From contig CAKULG010000010.1 of the NCBI GenBank assembly GCA_934667105.1, forward strand, positions 51,274-115,273: a stretch of 64,000 nt of DNA, given 5' to 3'. Position 1 is the stretch's first letter; every line of letters begins with the position of its first letter. A model generated the notes under the pieces. The model saw only the letters and a program-made list of their open reading frames with translations, was not told the origin of the DNA and did no database searches. Made by a program: the position numbers and the translations under genes. Origin of the DNA: an uncultured Clostridia bacterium (GTDB taxonomy: Bacteria; Bacillota; Clostridia; Christensenellales; Aristaeellaceae). This document shows positions 32,915-40,646 of this stretch, one piece after another.

Positions 32915-35629
32915 ATGAGCGAGAAGAATTTCACCATGGAAAAAACCTATAACCCCCAGGCCATCGAAAAAGAAACCTACGAAAAATGGGAAACGGCGGG
33001 CGCCTTTACCCCGAAGATCGATCCCGCGAAAAAGCCCTTTACCATCGTGATGCCGCCCCCCAACGTGACGGGCCAGCTGCATATGGGTCATGCTATGGAC
33101 TGCGTTTTGCAGGATTCCCTGGTTCGGTATCACCGCATGAAGGGCGATCCCACCCTGTGGCTGCCCGGCACCGATCACGCCTCCATCGCCACGGAGGTGA
33201 AGGTGGTGGAAAAGCTGCGGGAGCAGGGCCTGACCAAGGAAATGATCGGCCGCGAGGGCTTCCTGGAGCACGCCTGGGCCTGGAAAAAGGAATACGGCGG
33301 CCGCATCACCCGCCAGCTGCGCCGCATGGGCGCTTCCTGCGATTGGTCGCGGGAACGCTTCACGATGGACGAGGGCTGCTCCCGGGCGGTGCGGGAGGTG
33401 TTTGTGGGGCTGTATGAAAAGGGCCTCATCTATCAGGGCAATCGCATGGTGAATTGGTGCCCCTGCTGCAATACCTCCCTTTCGGACGCGGAGGTTATCT
33501 ATGAGGAAAAGGACGGCAGCTTCTGGCATCTGCTCTACCCCGTGAAGGAAACGGGCGAAATGCTGGAGCTGGCCACCACCCGCCCCGAAACCATGCTGGG
33601 CGATACCGCCGTGGCCATTAACCCCGAGGATCCCCGCTATGCCCATCTGCACGGCTGCCATGTGCTGCTGCCCCTGCTGAATAAGGAAATTCCCATCGTC
33701 TGCGACGAGCATGCGGATATGGAAAAAGGCACCGGCGTGGTGAAGATCACCCCCGCCCACGACCCCAACGACTACGAGGTGGGCCAGCGGCACCAGCTGC
33801 CCCTGGTGCGGGTGTTCACCTACGACGGGCATATGACCGGGGCCAAGGAAGCCGCCGAAAACGCGGAGCTGATCGCCAGCGGCAAGGCCGCCGTGAACGA
33901 GCCCCTGGTGCTGGATTGCGGCAAATACGCGGGCATGACCACCCTGGAGGCCCGGAAGGCCGTCGTGGCCGATTTGGAAGCGCTGGGCCTGCTGAAGCAG
34001 GTGGAGCCCCTCAAGCACGAGGTGGGCACCTGCTACCGCTGCCATAACACGGTGGAGCCCATGGTGTCCAAGCAATGGTTTGTGAAGATGGAGCCCCTGG
34101 CCCAGCCCGCCATTCAGGCGGTGAAGCAGGGGGAGACTCGCTTCCTGCCCGATCGTTTCAGCAAGATTTATTTTAACTGGATGGAAAATATCCGCGATTG
34201 GTGCATCAGCCGCCATCTGTGGTGGGGCCATCGCATTCCCGCCTGGTATTGCGAGGATTGCGGCGAAACCATCGTTTCCCGGCAGGATCCCGCCCGCTGC
34301 CCCAAGTGCGGCGGCGCGCATCTGCGCCAGGATGAGGATGTGCTGGATACCTGGTTCTCCTCCGCTCTGTGGCCTTTCTCCACCCTGGGCTGGCCCGAGG
34401 ATACCGAGGATCTGCGTTATTTCTATCCCACCAACACGCTGGTGACGGGGTACGACATCATTTTCTTCTGGGTGGCGCGGATGATTTTCAGCGGCATTGC
34501 CCAGATGGGCAAGGTGCCCTTTGACACCGTGGTGATCCACGGCCTGGTGCGGGACGCCCAGGGCCGCAAGATGAGCAAATCCCTGGGGAACGGCATCGAT
34601 CCCCTGGAAATCATCGATCAGTACGGCGCGGACGCGCTGCGCTTCTCCCTGGTGATGGGCATCAGCGCGGGCAACGATACCCGCTATTCCACCGAAAAGG
34701 TGGAAATGGCCCGGAATTTCGCCAACAAGGTGTGGAATGCCAGCCGCTTCGTGCTGATGAACCTGGACGGGGAGGAAACGCTGGAGGGCAAGAAGCTGCT
34801 GCTGCCCGATCAATGGATTTTGAGCCGCTATAACGAGGCGGTGCGGGAAATCAGCGCCCATTTCGAAGAGGCGGAATACGGCCTGGCCGCCCAGAAGATT
34901 TACGATTTCGTGTGGAGCGAATTCTGCGATTGGTATATCGAGCTGGCCAAGGGCGGCCTGCTGGGCGAGGATATGGAGCGGAAGGCCGCCGTGCGCGCCG
35001 TGCTGCAAACGGTGCTGTCCGGGCTGCTGCGCCTGCTGCATCCCTTCATGCCCTTCCTGACGGAGGAAGTGTATAAGAATCTGCCCGGCAAGGAAGCCGC
35101 TTCCTGCATGCTGGCGGCCTGGCCTCAGGCGCTGCCCGGCCTGGATTTCCCCGAGGAAAGCGCCCGGATGGAGGGCGTGATGGAAATGATTCGCTCCATC
35201 CGCAATCTGCGGGCGGGCATGAACGTGCAGCCCTCCCATAAGGCGCGGCTGATGGTGCGGGCCAACGCGGGCTGGGAAGAGGCCGTGCGCGGCGCGGAAA
35301 TCTATTTCGCCCGCATGGCCAGCGTCAGCCAGCTGGAGCTGCTGGAAAAGGATGCGGAAATCACGGAAAAGACGGTGAGCGCCGTGTGCGCCGCGGGCGA
35401 ATTCTTCATTCCCCTGGGCGAACTGGTGGATTTTGAAAAGGAGCGCGCCCGCCTGAATAAGGAGCGCCAGAGCGTGGCGGCGGAAATTGCCCGGGCGGAG
35501 GGCAAGCTGAGCAATCCCGGCTTCCTGGCCAAGGCCCCGGCCAACCTGGTGGCGGCGGAGCGCGAGAAGCTGGAAAAGAACCGGCAGATGCTGGCCTCCC
35601 TGGATGCGCGGATGGCGGAGCTGGGTTGA
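32915..35629 (+). CDS. valS: Valyl-tRNA synthetase
   Basis: A 904-residue class I synthetase of normal length. The HIGH motif appears as PPPNVTGQLHMGHAMD and the KMSKS motif as GRKMSKSLGNGIDP. The editing domain (CP1) lies between, with TTRPETMLGDTAVA. A C-terminal coiled coil (about 840-904, FEKERARLNKERQSVAAEI) is typical of ValS. The ATG at 32915 is preferred; the frame stays open upstream through the T-box but without a start or ribosome site of similar quality. Confidence 0.97.
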   Translation: MSEKNFTMEKTYNPQAIEKETYEKWETAGAFTPKIDPAKKPFTIVMPPPNVTGQLHMGHAMDCVLQDSLVRYHRMKGDPTLWLPGTDHASIATEVKVVEKLREQGLTKEMIGREGFLEHAWAWKKEYGGRITRQLRRMGASCDWSRERFTMDEGCSRAVREVFVGLYEKGLIYQGNRMVNWCPCCNTSLSDAEVIYEEKDGSFWHLLYPVKETGEMLELATTRPETMLGDTAVAINPEDPRYAHLHGCHVLLPLLNKEIPIVCDEHADMEKGTGVVKITPAHDPNDYEVGQRHQLPLVRVFTYDGHMTGAKEAAENAELIASGKAAVNEPLVLDCGKYAGMTTLEARKAVVADLEALGLLKQVEPLKHEVGTCYRCHNTVEPMVSKQWFVKMEPLAQPAIQAVKQGETRFLPDRFSKIYFNWMENIRDWCISRHLWWGHRIPAWYCEDCGETIVSRQDPARCPKCGGAHLRQDEDVLDTWFSSALWPFSTLGWPEDTEDLRYFYPTNTLVTGYDIIFFWVARMIFSGIAQMGKVPFDTVVIHGLVRDAQGRKMSKSLGNGIDPLEIIDQYGADALRFSLVMGISAGNDTRYSTEKVEMARNFANKVWNASRFVLMNLDGEETLEGKKLLLPDQWILSRYNEAVREISAHFEEAEYGLAAQKIYDFVWSEFCDWYIELAKGGLLGEDMERKAAVRAVLQTVLSGLLRLLHPFMPFLTEEVYKNLPGKEAASCMLAAWPQALPGLDFPEESARMEGVMEMIRSIRNLRAGMNVQPSHKARLMVRANAGWEEAVRGAEIYFARMASVSQLELLEKDAEITEKTVSAVCAAGEFFIPLGELVDFEKERARLNKERQSVAAEIARAEGKLSNPGFLAKAPANLVAAEREKLEKNRQMLASLDARMAELG

Positions 35630-35651
35630 TTAACCGGAGAGGAATATCCCC

Positions 35652-36587
35652 ATGGCATTTCATCATATTCCCGTGCTTTTTAACGAAGTGATGGATTATC
35701 TTTCCCCCAGCCCGGGGGAAACCTATGCCGACGGCACCCTGGGCGGCGGCGGCCACAGCGAGGGCATTCTGCGCCGCATTGGGCCGGAGGGCACGCTGTA
35801 CGGCATCGACCGGGACGAGGCGGCCATTGCAGCGGCCTCCGCCCGGCTGGCCGGGTATCCCGGCTTTCGGGCGGTGCATGGAAATTTTCATGATGTGAAG
35901 GCCCTGCTGCCCGGCGTGTGCCTGAACGGGGGGCTGCTGGATCTGGGGGTGTCCTCTTATCAATTGGATACCCCCGATCGCGGCTTTTCCTATCATGAAA
36001 ACGCGCCCCTGGATATGCGCATGGATCCCTCCCGGGGCATGACGGCGGCGGAATACGTGAACACTGTGTCCCAGGCGGATTTCGCCCAGGCCCTGCGGGA
36101 TTGGGGCGATGAAAAATGGGCGGCGCGGATCGCCGCCATTCTGATGGAAAAGCGGGCGCAGAAGCCCCTGGAAACCACCGCCGATCTGGTGGCGGTGGTG
36201 GACGCGGCCATTCCCAAGGCCGTGCGCCGCAAAGACGAGGGCCACCCCGCCCGCCGTACCTTTCAGGCCGTGCGCATTGTGGTGAACGACGAGCTGGCCC
36301 CCCTGGAGCGGGCGCTGGAGGATTGGGTGGATTTGCTGCTGCCCGGCGGGCGGCTGTGCGTAATCACCTTTCATTCCATCGAGGACCGCATTGTGAAGCG
36401 CGCCTTCAAAAAAATGCAGAACCCCTGTATCTGCCCACCGAAAGCGCCGGTGTGCGTCTGCGGCCGTAAGCCCCTGGGCCGGCCCATCGGCGGGGCGATC
36501 AAGGCGGGGGAGGAAGAGCTTTCGGAAAATTCCCGGGCCCACAGCGCCACGCTGCGGGTGTTCGAAAAGGGGGAAACGGCGCAGTGA
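35652..36587 (+). CDS. rsmH: 16S rRNA m4C1402 methyltransferase RsmH
   Basis: A 311-residue SAM-dependent methyltransferase (MraW). Motifs: HHIPVLFNEVMDYLSP, the SAM site YADGTLGGGGHSEGIL, GLLDLGVSSYQLD, GFSYHENAPLDMRMD, and late CVITFHSIEDRIVK. Here it is not in a dcw division cluster but pairs with rsmI, which modifies the same base (C1402). The start of rsmI overlaps its stop by four bases. Confidence 0.95.
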   Translation: MAFHHIPVLFNEVMDYLSPSPGETYADGTLGGGGHSEGILRRIGPEGTLYGIDRDEAAIAAASARLAGYPGFRAVHGNFHDVKALLPGVCLNGGLLDLGVSSYQLDTPDRGFSYHENAPLDMRMDPSRGMTAAEYVNTVSQADFAQALRDWGDEKWAARIAAILMEKRAQKPLETTADLVAVVDAAIPKAVRRKDEGHPARRTFQAVRIVVNDELAPLERALEDWVDLLLPGGRLCVITFHSIEDRIVKRAFKKMQNPCICPPKAPVCVCGRKPLGRPIGGAIKAGEEELSENSRAHSATLRVFEKGETAQ

Positions 36588-37441
36588 GCACGCTTTATGT
36601 GGTGGCGACGCCCATCGGCAATCTATCGGATATGAGCCCCCGGGCCATTGACACCCTGAAAAACGCCGCCCTCATCGCGGCGGAGGATACCCGGGTGACC
36701 CGCAAGCTCACCACCCATTTCGGCATCGACACCCCTCTCATTTCCTGCCATCAGCATAACGAGCGCGGCCGCGCCCCGGAATTGGTGCGCCGCATGCTGG
36801 AGGAGGAGATGGACGTGGCCCTGGTGACGGACGCGGGCACCCCTGCCATTTCCGATCCGGGAACCGAACTGGTGCGGGCGGCGGCGGAGGCGGGCATTCC
36901 CGTGCTGGCCGTTTCGGGCCCCAGCGCCTGCGTTTCGGCGGTTTCAGTGAGCGGCTTTGATTTTTCTTCCTTCACCTTCTATGGCTTCCTCCCCCGAGAA
37001 AAAAAGGAACTGCGGGAGAAGCTGCTGGAGATCGGCCGGAAATCCGAAGGCGCGGTGTTCCACGAATCCCCGCACCGGGTGAAAAAGCTGGTGGAGGCCA
37101 TCGGCGAGGCGCTGCCCGGGGCGCTGCTTTCGGTGAGCTGCGATTTGACGAAGCTCCACGAGCTGACCCTTCGGGGCACGCCGGAGGAAATTCTTCAGCG
37201 CTTGACGGATAATGAAAAAAGCGAAAAGGGCGAATATTGCCTGGTGGCCGATCTGCGGCGAGTTTCCCTTCCCGAGGCAGCCCCGGCGGCCGCCTGCTCC
37301 CTGGAAGCGCGGTTGGTGGATCTGCTGCTGGCGGGCCGCGAAATGCGGCAGGCCGTGGCCGAGCTCACCGCCCAGGGGGAAAAGAAAAACGCCGTTTACG
37401 CGGCCTCCCTGCGGGTGAAGGCCCTGATGGCGGGAGAATGA
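36584..37441 (+). CDS. rsmI: 16S rRNA 2'-O-ribose C1402 methyltransferase RsmI
   Basis: A 285-residue tetrapyrrole-methylase-fold enzyme. Motifs: LYVVATPIGNLSDMSPRA, AAEDTRVTRKLTTHF, LVTDAGTPAISDPG and FYGFLPREKKE. It completes the m4Cm modification of C1402 together with RsmH, whose stop codon it overlaps (GTGA). The start is a GTG. The direct coupling of both C1402 enzymes is notable. Confidence 0.95.
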   Translation: MSTLYVVATPIGNLSDMSPRAIDTLKNAALIAAEDTRVTRKLTTHFGIDTPLISCHQHNERGRAPELVRRMLEEEMDVALVTDAGTPAISDPGTELVRAAAEAGIPVLAVSGPSACVSAVSVSGFDFSSFTFYGFLPREKKELREKLLEIGRKSEGAVFHESPHRVKKLVEAIGEALPGALLSVSCDLTKLHELTLRGTPEEILQRLTDNEKSEKGEYCLVADLRRVSLPEAAPAAACSLEARLVDLLLAGREMRQAVAELTAQGEKKNAVYAASLRVKALMAGE

Positions 37442-37463
37442 CGAATATAATATTGTAAGTATT

Positions 37464-37635
37464 GCGGGGGGGAACCTTCTTTGGCGGCAAAGGAAGGCTC
37501 CCCTTCCGCAACCTCAATCGGCGCGGCAATTCGCTGCCGCTCTCGCCGCTTGTTTCGGTTGACTCGCGGGGCTCCCGGAAAGCGAATGGATATTAACGAG
37601 CGATAGGAAATCCGTTTGCTTCTCCGCTGACAAAA
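37464..37635. repeat. Intergenic palindromic repeat, copy 7 (palindrome plus distal box)
   Basis: Palindrome at 37464-37509 (GCGGGGGGGAACCTTCTTTG... AAAGGAAGG...CCGC, with some slippage). The conserved distal box lies at 37602-37635 (GATAGGAA...TTCTCCGCTGACAAAA), matching 60193-60226 at most positions. The stretch between is variable. It follows rsmI and precedes the fucO promoter. Confidence 0.75.
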
Positions 37636-37705
37636 GAGGCGGCGTTTCTTCGCGCGGTTCTTCCGCAATATCTTCATTTCGCCTTTTCTTGCATAGGAAT
37701 TTCTC

Positions 37706-37735
37706 TTGACAAGCCTTGCTTGTTCGGCCTATAAT
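37706..37735 (+). promoter_or_regulatory. Strong sigma-A promoter of fucO
   Basis: Perfect -35 TTGACA (37706-37711), 18-bp spacer, perfect -10 TATAAT (37730-37735). Between the boxes, AAGCCTTGCTTG contains CAAGC-type half sites that might bind a regulator. Confidence 0.9.
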
Positions 37736-37744
37736 ACCTTCATG

Positions 37745-37780
37745 AGGGACGGGTATTCCCGCGCGGGCAAAATCCGTCCC
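37745..37780 (+). promoter_or_regulatory. Structured leader of fucO
   Basis: GGGACGG (37746-37752) pairs with CCGTCCC (37774-37780), enclosing a second stem CCCGCGCGGG (self-complementary, near 37758-37767). The structure starts a few bases after the predicted transcription start and sits before the ribosome site AAAGGAG. I see no T-run; it may be a stabilising 5' hairpin. Confidence 0.5.
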
Positions 37781-37826
37781 GTAAGGAACAGGCAAATAAT
37801 CAAGCATGTGGAAAGGAGATTTTCGT

Positions 37827-38972
37827 ATGAACCGGTTTGTTCTGAATGAAACTTCCTATCATGGCGCGGGCGCCATCCATGCCATCGTGGACGAGATTAA
37901 GAATCGCGGCTTCAAAAAGGCCTTTGTGGCTTCCGACCCTGATCTGGTGAAATTCGGCATCACCGATAAGGTGACGGCGCTGCTGAAGGAGGCCGCCATT
38001 CCCTACACCCTGTATTCCGATATTAAGCCCAACCCCACCATTGAAAACGTGCAGCACGGCGTGGCCGAGTTCAAGGCCTCCCAGGCGGATTGCATTGTTG
38101 CGGTGGGCGGCGGCTCCTCCATGGATACGGCCAAGGCCATCGGCATTATCATCACCAATCCTGAATTCGCGGATGTGCGCTCCCTGGAGGGCGTTTCCGC
38201 CACCAAGAAGCCTTGCGTGCCCATCATCGCCGTGCCCACCACCGCCGGCACTGCCGCGGAAGTGACCATCAATTATGTAATCACCGATGTGGAAAAGAAG
38301 CGCAAGTTCGTCTGCGTGGACGTGCATGATATTCCCGTGGTGGCCGTGGTGGATCCCGACATGATGAATTCCATGCCCGCGTCGCTGACCGCCGCCACCG
38401 GCATGGATGCCCTGACCCACGCCATCGAGGGCTATATCACCAAGGGCGCTTGGGCGCTTTCCGATATGTTCCATATCAAGGCCATTGAGATTATCGCCAA
38501 GAGCCTGCGGGGCGCGGTGAAGAACACCGCCGAGGGCCGCGAGGGCATGGCCCTGGGCCAGTATATCGCGGGCATGGGCTTCTCCAATGTGGGCCTGGGC
38601 GTGGATCATTCCATGGCGCACACCCTGTCCGCCTATTATGATATGCCCCACGGCAAGGCCTGCGCCGTGCTGCTGCCCACCGTGATGGCCTATAACGCCC
38701 CCTGCACCGGCGAGAAATACCGCGACATCGCCAATGCCATGGGCGTGGAAGGCACTGAGAAGATGACGCAGGAAGAATACCGCAAGGCCGCCGTGGACGC
38801 CGTGCGCCAGCTTTCCGAGGATGTGGGCATCCAATCCACCCTGAAAGGCGTGGTGAAGGAAGAGGATCTGAAGGCCCTTTCCGAATCCGCCTTTGCGGAT
38901 GCATGCCGTCCCGGCAATCCCCGGGATACCAGCGTGGAAGAAATTGAGGCGCTGTATCGCAGCCTGATGTGA
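37827..38972 (+). CDS. fucO: Lactaldehyde reductase (iron-dependent alcohol dehydrogenase)
   Basis: A 381-residue group III Fe-ADH, close in length and sequence to E. coli FucO: MNRFVLNETSYHGAGA at the start, GGGSSMDTAKAIGI (NAD site), VRSLEGVSATKKPCVPIIA, VPTTAGTAAEVTINYVITD, GMDALTHAIEGYITKGAWAL and the metal-ligand segment VDHSMAHTLSAYYDMPHG. FucO converts L-lactaldehyde, from fuculose- or rhamnulose-1-phosphate cleavage, to L-1,2-propanediol with NADH. It is monocistronic behind a strong promoter. The rhamnulokinase at 48820 is the matching upstream enzyme. A general 1,2-diol dehydrogenase role cannot be excluded. Confidence 0.9.
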   Translation: MNRFVLNETSYHGAGAIHAIVDEIKNRGFKKAFVASDPDLVKFGITDKVTALLKEAAIPYTLYSDIKPNPTIENVQHGVAEFKASQADCIVAVGGGSSMDTAKAIGIIITNPEFADVRSLEGVSATKKPCVPIIAVPTTAGTAAEVTINYVITDVEKKRKFVCVDVHDIPVVAVVDPDMMNSMPASLTAATGMDALTHAIEGYITKGAWALSDMFHIKAIEIIAKSLRGAVKNTAEGREGMALGQYIAGMGFSNVGLGVDHSMAHTLSAYYDMPHGKACAVLLPTVMAYNAPCTGEKYRDIANAMGVEGTEKMTQEEYRKAAVDAVRQLSEDVGIQSTLKGVVKEEDLKALSESAFADACRPGNPRDTSVEEIEALYRSLM

Positions 38973-38994
38973 GAACTAGAATATAAGAAATAAT

Positions 38995-39035
38995 GCGGGG
39001 GAGCCTTCTTTGACGAACAAGGAGGGCTCCCCCGC
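38995..39035. repeat. Intergenic palindromic repeat, copy 8
   Basis: GCGGGGGAGCCTTCTTTG and CAAGGAGGGCTCCCCCGC around ACGAA. It lies between the convergent fucO and CHAP-type genes, 19 bases before the latter's stop. Confidence 0.8.
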
Positions 39036-39054
39036 GTTACATCGCCGTATCTTC

Positions 39055-39924
39055 CTACTGCCAGGTTTGGCAGAAGGTGTTCACATACCAATCTTTTTTG
39101 TGCATGGTGTATTGGTCGATATCGGGGTTGGCGCGTTCCGCTTCGGGCATATCGGCCAAATTTTTTTCGCCTGGGGCATTGCTGTCATAGAGCAGGCCGT
39201 AGCGCTTAATGCGGTTGGACATATTGCCCTCCACGGTATAGATGCGGTAAACGCCGTTGCCGCAATCCTCCACCTGGGTAATCATGCCCACATGCACGAA
39301 AGCGTAATAATCCCGCTGGCCGTAGATCACCAGATACCCGGGCCGGGGAATTTTAGACAGCCGGTTCATTTTTTCAAAGCCCGTGTAGATTTTGCCCACC
39401 CCGGCGGCATAAACGGAATAGGGCTCGCCGCTTTCATGGGGCACGGATTTTGCAGGCTCGTCCATGGGCACGCCTACGGTGTCCAGGCAGTAATTCACAA
39501 AGCCGCCGCACCAGCCGAACCAGCATTTGGGCCCCGTTCCGCACCACCAGGCGGTATATTTATTTTTCTTTTCGAAGGTGCGGCCATGGTAGGTTTGCCA
39601 TTCGGAGAGGGCCAGATCAATGGCGGCGCGGATAAGGGCGGGGGTATCGTCCGCCGTGACGGTCACATCCACCGGCCATTCCCGGCCGTCGGGGGCGCAA
39701 AGGGTCAGCCGGGCGCTGCCCTCGGCGCAGGCGGTAAGGGTATCGTCCTCGCCTTGGGCCACATCCTGATCCTCGCTTTCCCAATAGCCCTGAAAGGGCA
39801 ATTGGAAGGCGCGGCTTTCCCCGGGGGCCAAGGTTAATTGCTGGGGAAGCGGCTCCGCTTCCTCCGCCGCGGCCCCGGGCAACAGCGCCGCGCAGAGCAG
39901 CAGCAGCAGCAGCAGGCGCTTCAT
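39055..39924 (-). CDS. Secreted CHAP/NlpC-type amidase-like protein
   Basis: A 289-residue protein with signal peptide MKRLLLLLLLCAALLPGAAA. Residues about 25-90 form a small beta domain. Residues about 100-250 resemble a CHAP-type papain-like fold: catalytic Cys in CWFGWCGGFVNYCLD, His in YYAFVHVGMITQV, and a later Asn/Glu in TVEGNMSNR. Such enzymes cleave peptidoglycan peptide bonds, but the substrate is untested. Its start overlaps the stop of the P-II-like gene by four bases (ATGA), making it the last gene of the 43.3-39.0 kb cluster. Confidence 0.7.
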   Translation of the reverse strand: MKRLLLLLLLCAALLPGAAAEEAEPLPQQLTLAPGESRAFQLPFQGYWESEDQDVAQGEDDTLTACAEGSARLTLCAPDGREWPVDVTVTADDTPALIRAAIDLALSEWQTYHGRTFEKKNKYTAWWCGTGPKCWFGWCGGFVNYCLDTVGVPMDEPAKSVPHESGEPYSVYAAGVGKIYTGFEKMNRLSKIPRPGYLVIYGQRDYYAFVHVGMITQVEDCGNGVYRIYTVEGNMSNRIKRYGLLYDSNAPGEKNLADMPEAERANPDIDQYTMHKKDWYVNTFCQTWQ

Positions 39925-40628
39925 TTTTCCGCCTCCTCCAGCTCCTCGGTAACGCGGGCAACGCCCATCACATCGTTTACCGGTAGGCTGAAAACAATGC
40001 CGCGGCCCTCGGTGGTCAGGCCCGCGCTTTTGGTGATGGCCTGCATCACCGGCACCTTCACCTCATGCTGCACCAGGATGAGCACCAGCTCTTTTTCGGG
40101 CTGAATGGTAATGCCGAAAAACTGGGAGGCCTCCTCCGTTCCCGCGCCCCGGGCATGCAGCACCGTGCCACCCCGGGCCCCGGCGGGCTGGGCCGCTTTC
40201 ATCACCGCGTCGGTGTAGCCGCGATTCACAATGGCGATAATCAGATCGTTCTGGGGTTGCTGTTCCTGCATCTGCGCGTCCTCCTCCTGAAAATCGGTGG
40301 GCACATCGCCCATCAGATACCGCAGCGCGCGGGGGCCGCCCACGCTGTTGACGGAAATGGTGAAAGCAATGCCGCGCCCGGGCTGATCCATATCCAGCGC
40401 CCGGGAAAGGCGGCGCATGGCCCGGGGGGCGATGGCGCTTTGCAGAAAGCTGATCACCACATCCTTGGCCGTATCCCGAAGCCCCAGCAGGCTTAGCAGA
40501 TCCTGATGCGCCGTGCCGTTGCCCAGGGCGATTTCGTGAATCAACACGCCCTCATGGCGCAGCAGCTGCGCCACGTTTTCGCCCTTGCCCCGGTCCACAA
40601 TGGTGAAAAGAATATCCAAATTATGCAT
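39921..40628 (-). CDS. Double P-II-like regulator protein
   Basis: A 235-residue cytoplasmic protein with two P-II/GlnB-like (ferredoxin-fold) halves: about 1-105 (MHNLDILFTIVDRGKGENVA, ending PGRGIAFTISVNSVGG) and about 125-228 (NDLIIAIVNRGYTDAVMKAA, ending EGRGIVFSLPVNDVMG). No T-loop uridylylation tyrosine is evident. P-II-like proteins usually regulate the transporter encoded beside them, which here is DUF1538. ATG at 40628 follows GGGAGG; an upstream ATG would have no ribosome site. It lies 18 bases after the DUF1538 gene. Confidence 0.8.
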   Translation of the reverse strand: MHNLDILFTIVDRGKGENVAQLLRHEGVLIHEIALGNGTAHQDLLSLLGLRDTAKDVVISFLQSAIAPRAMRRLSRALDMDQPGRGIAFTISVNSVGGPRALRYLMGDVPTDFQEEDAQMQEQQPQNDLIIAIVNRGYTDAVMKAAQPAGARGGTVLHARGAGTEEASQFFGITIQPEKELVLILVQHEVKVPVMQAITKSAGLTTEGRGIVFSLPVNDVMGVARVTEELEEAEK

Positions 40629-40646
40629 ATTTCCTCCCTGCATGCC

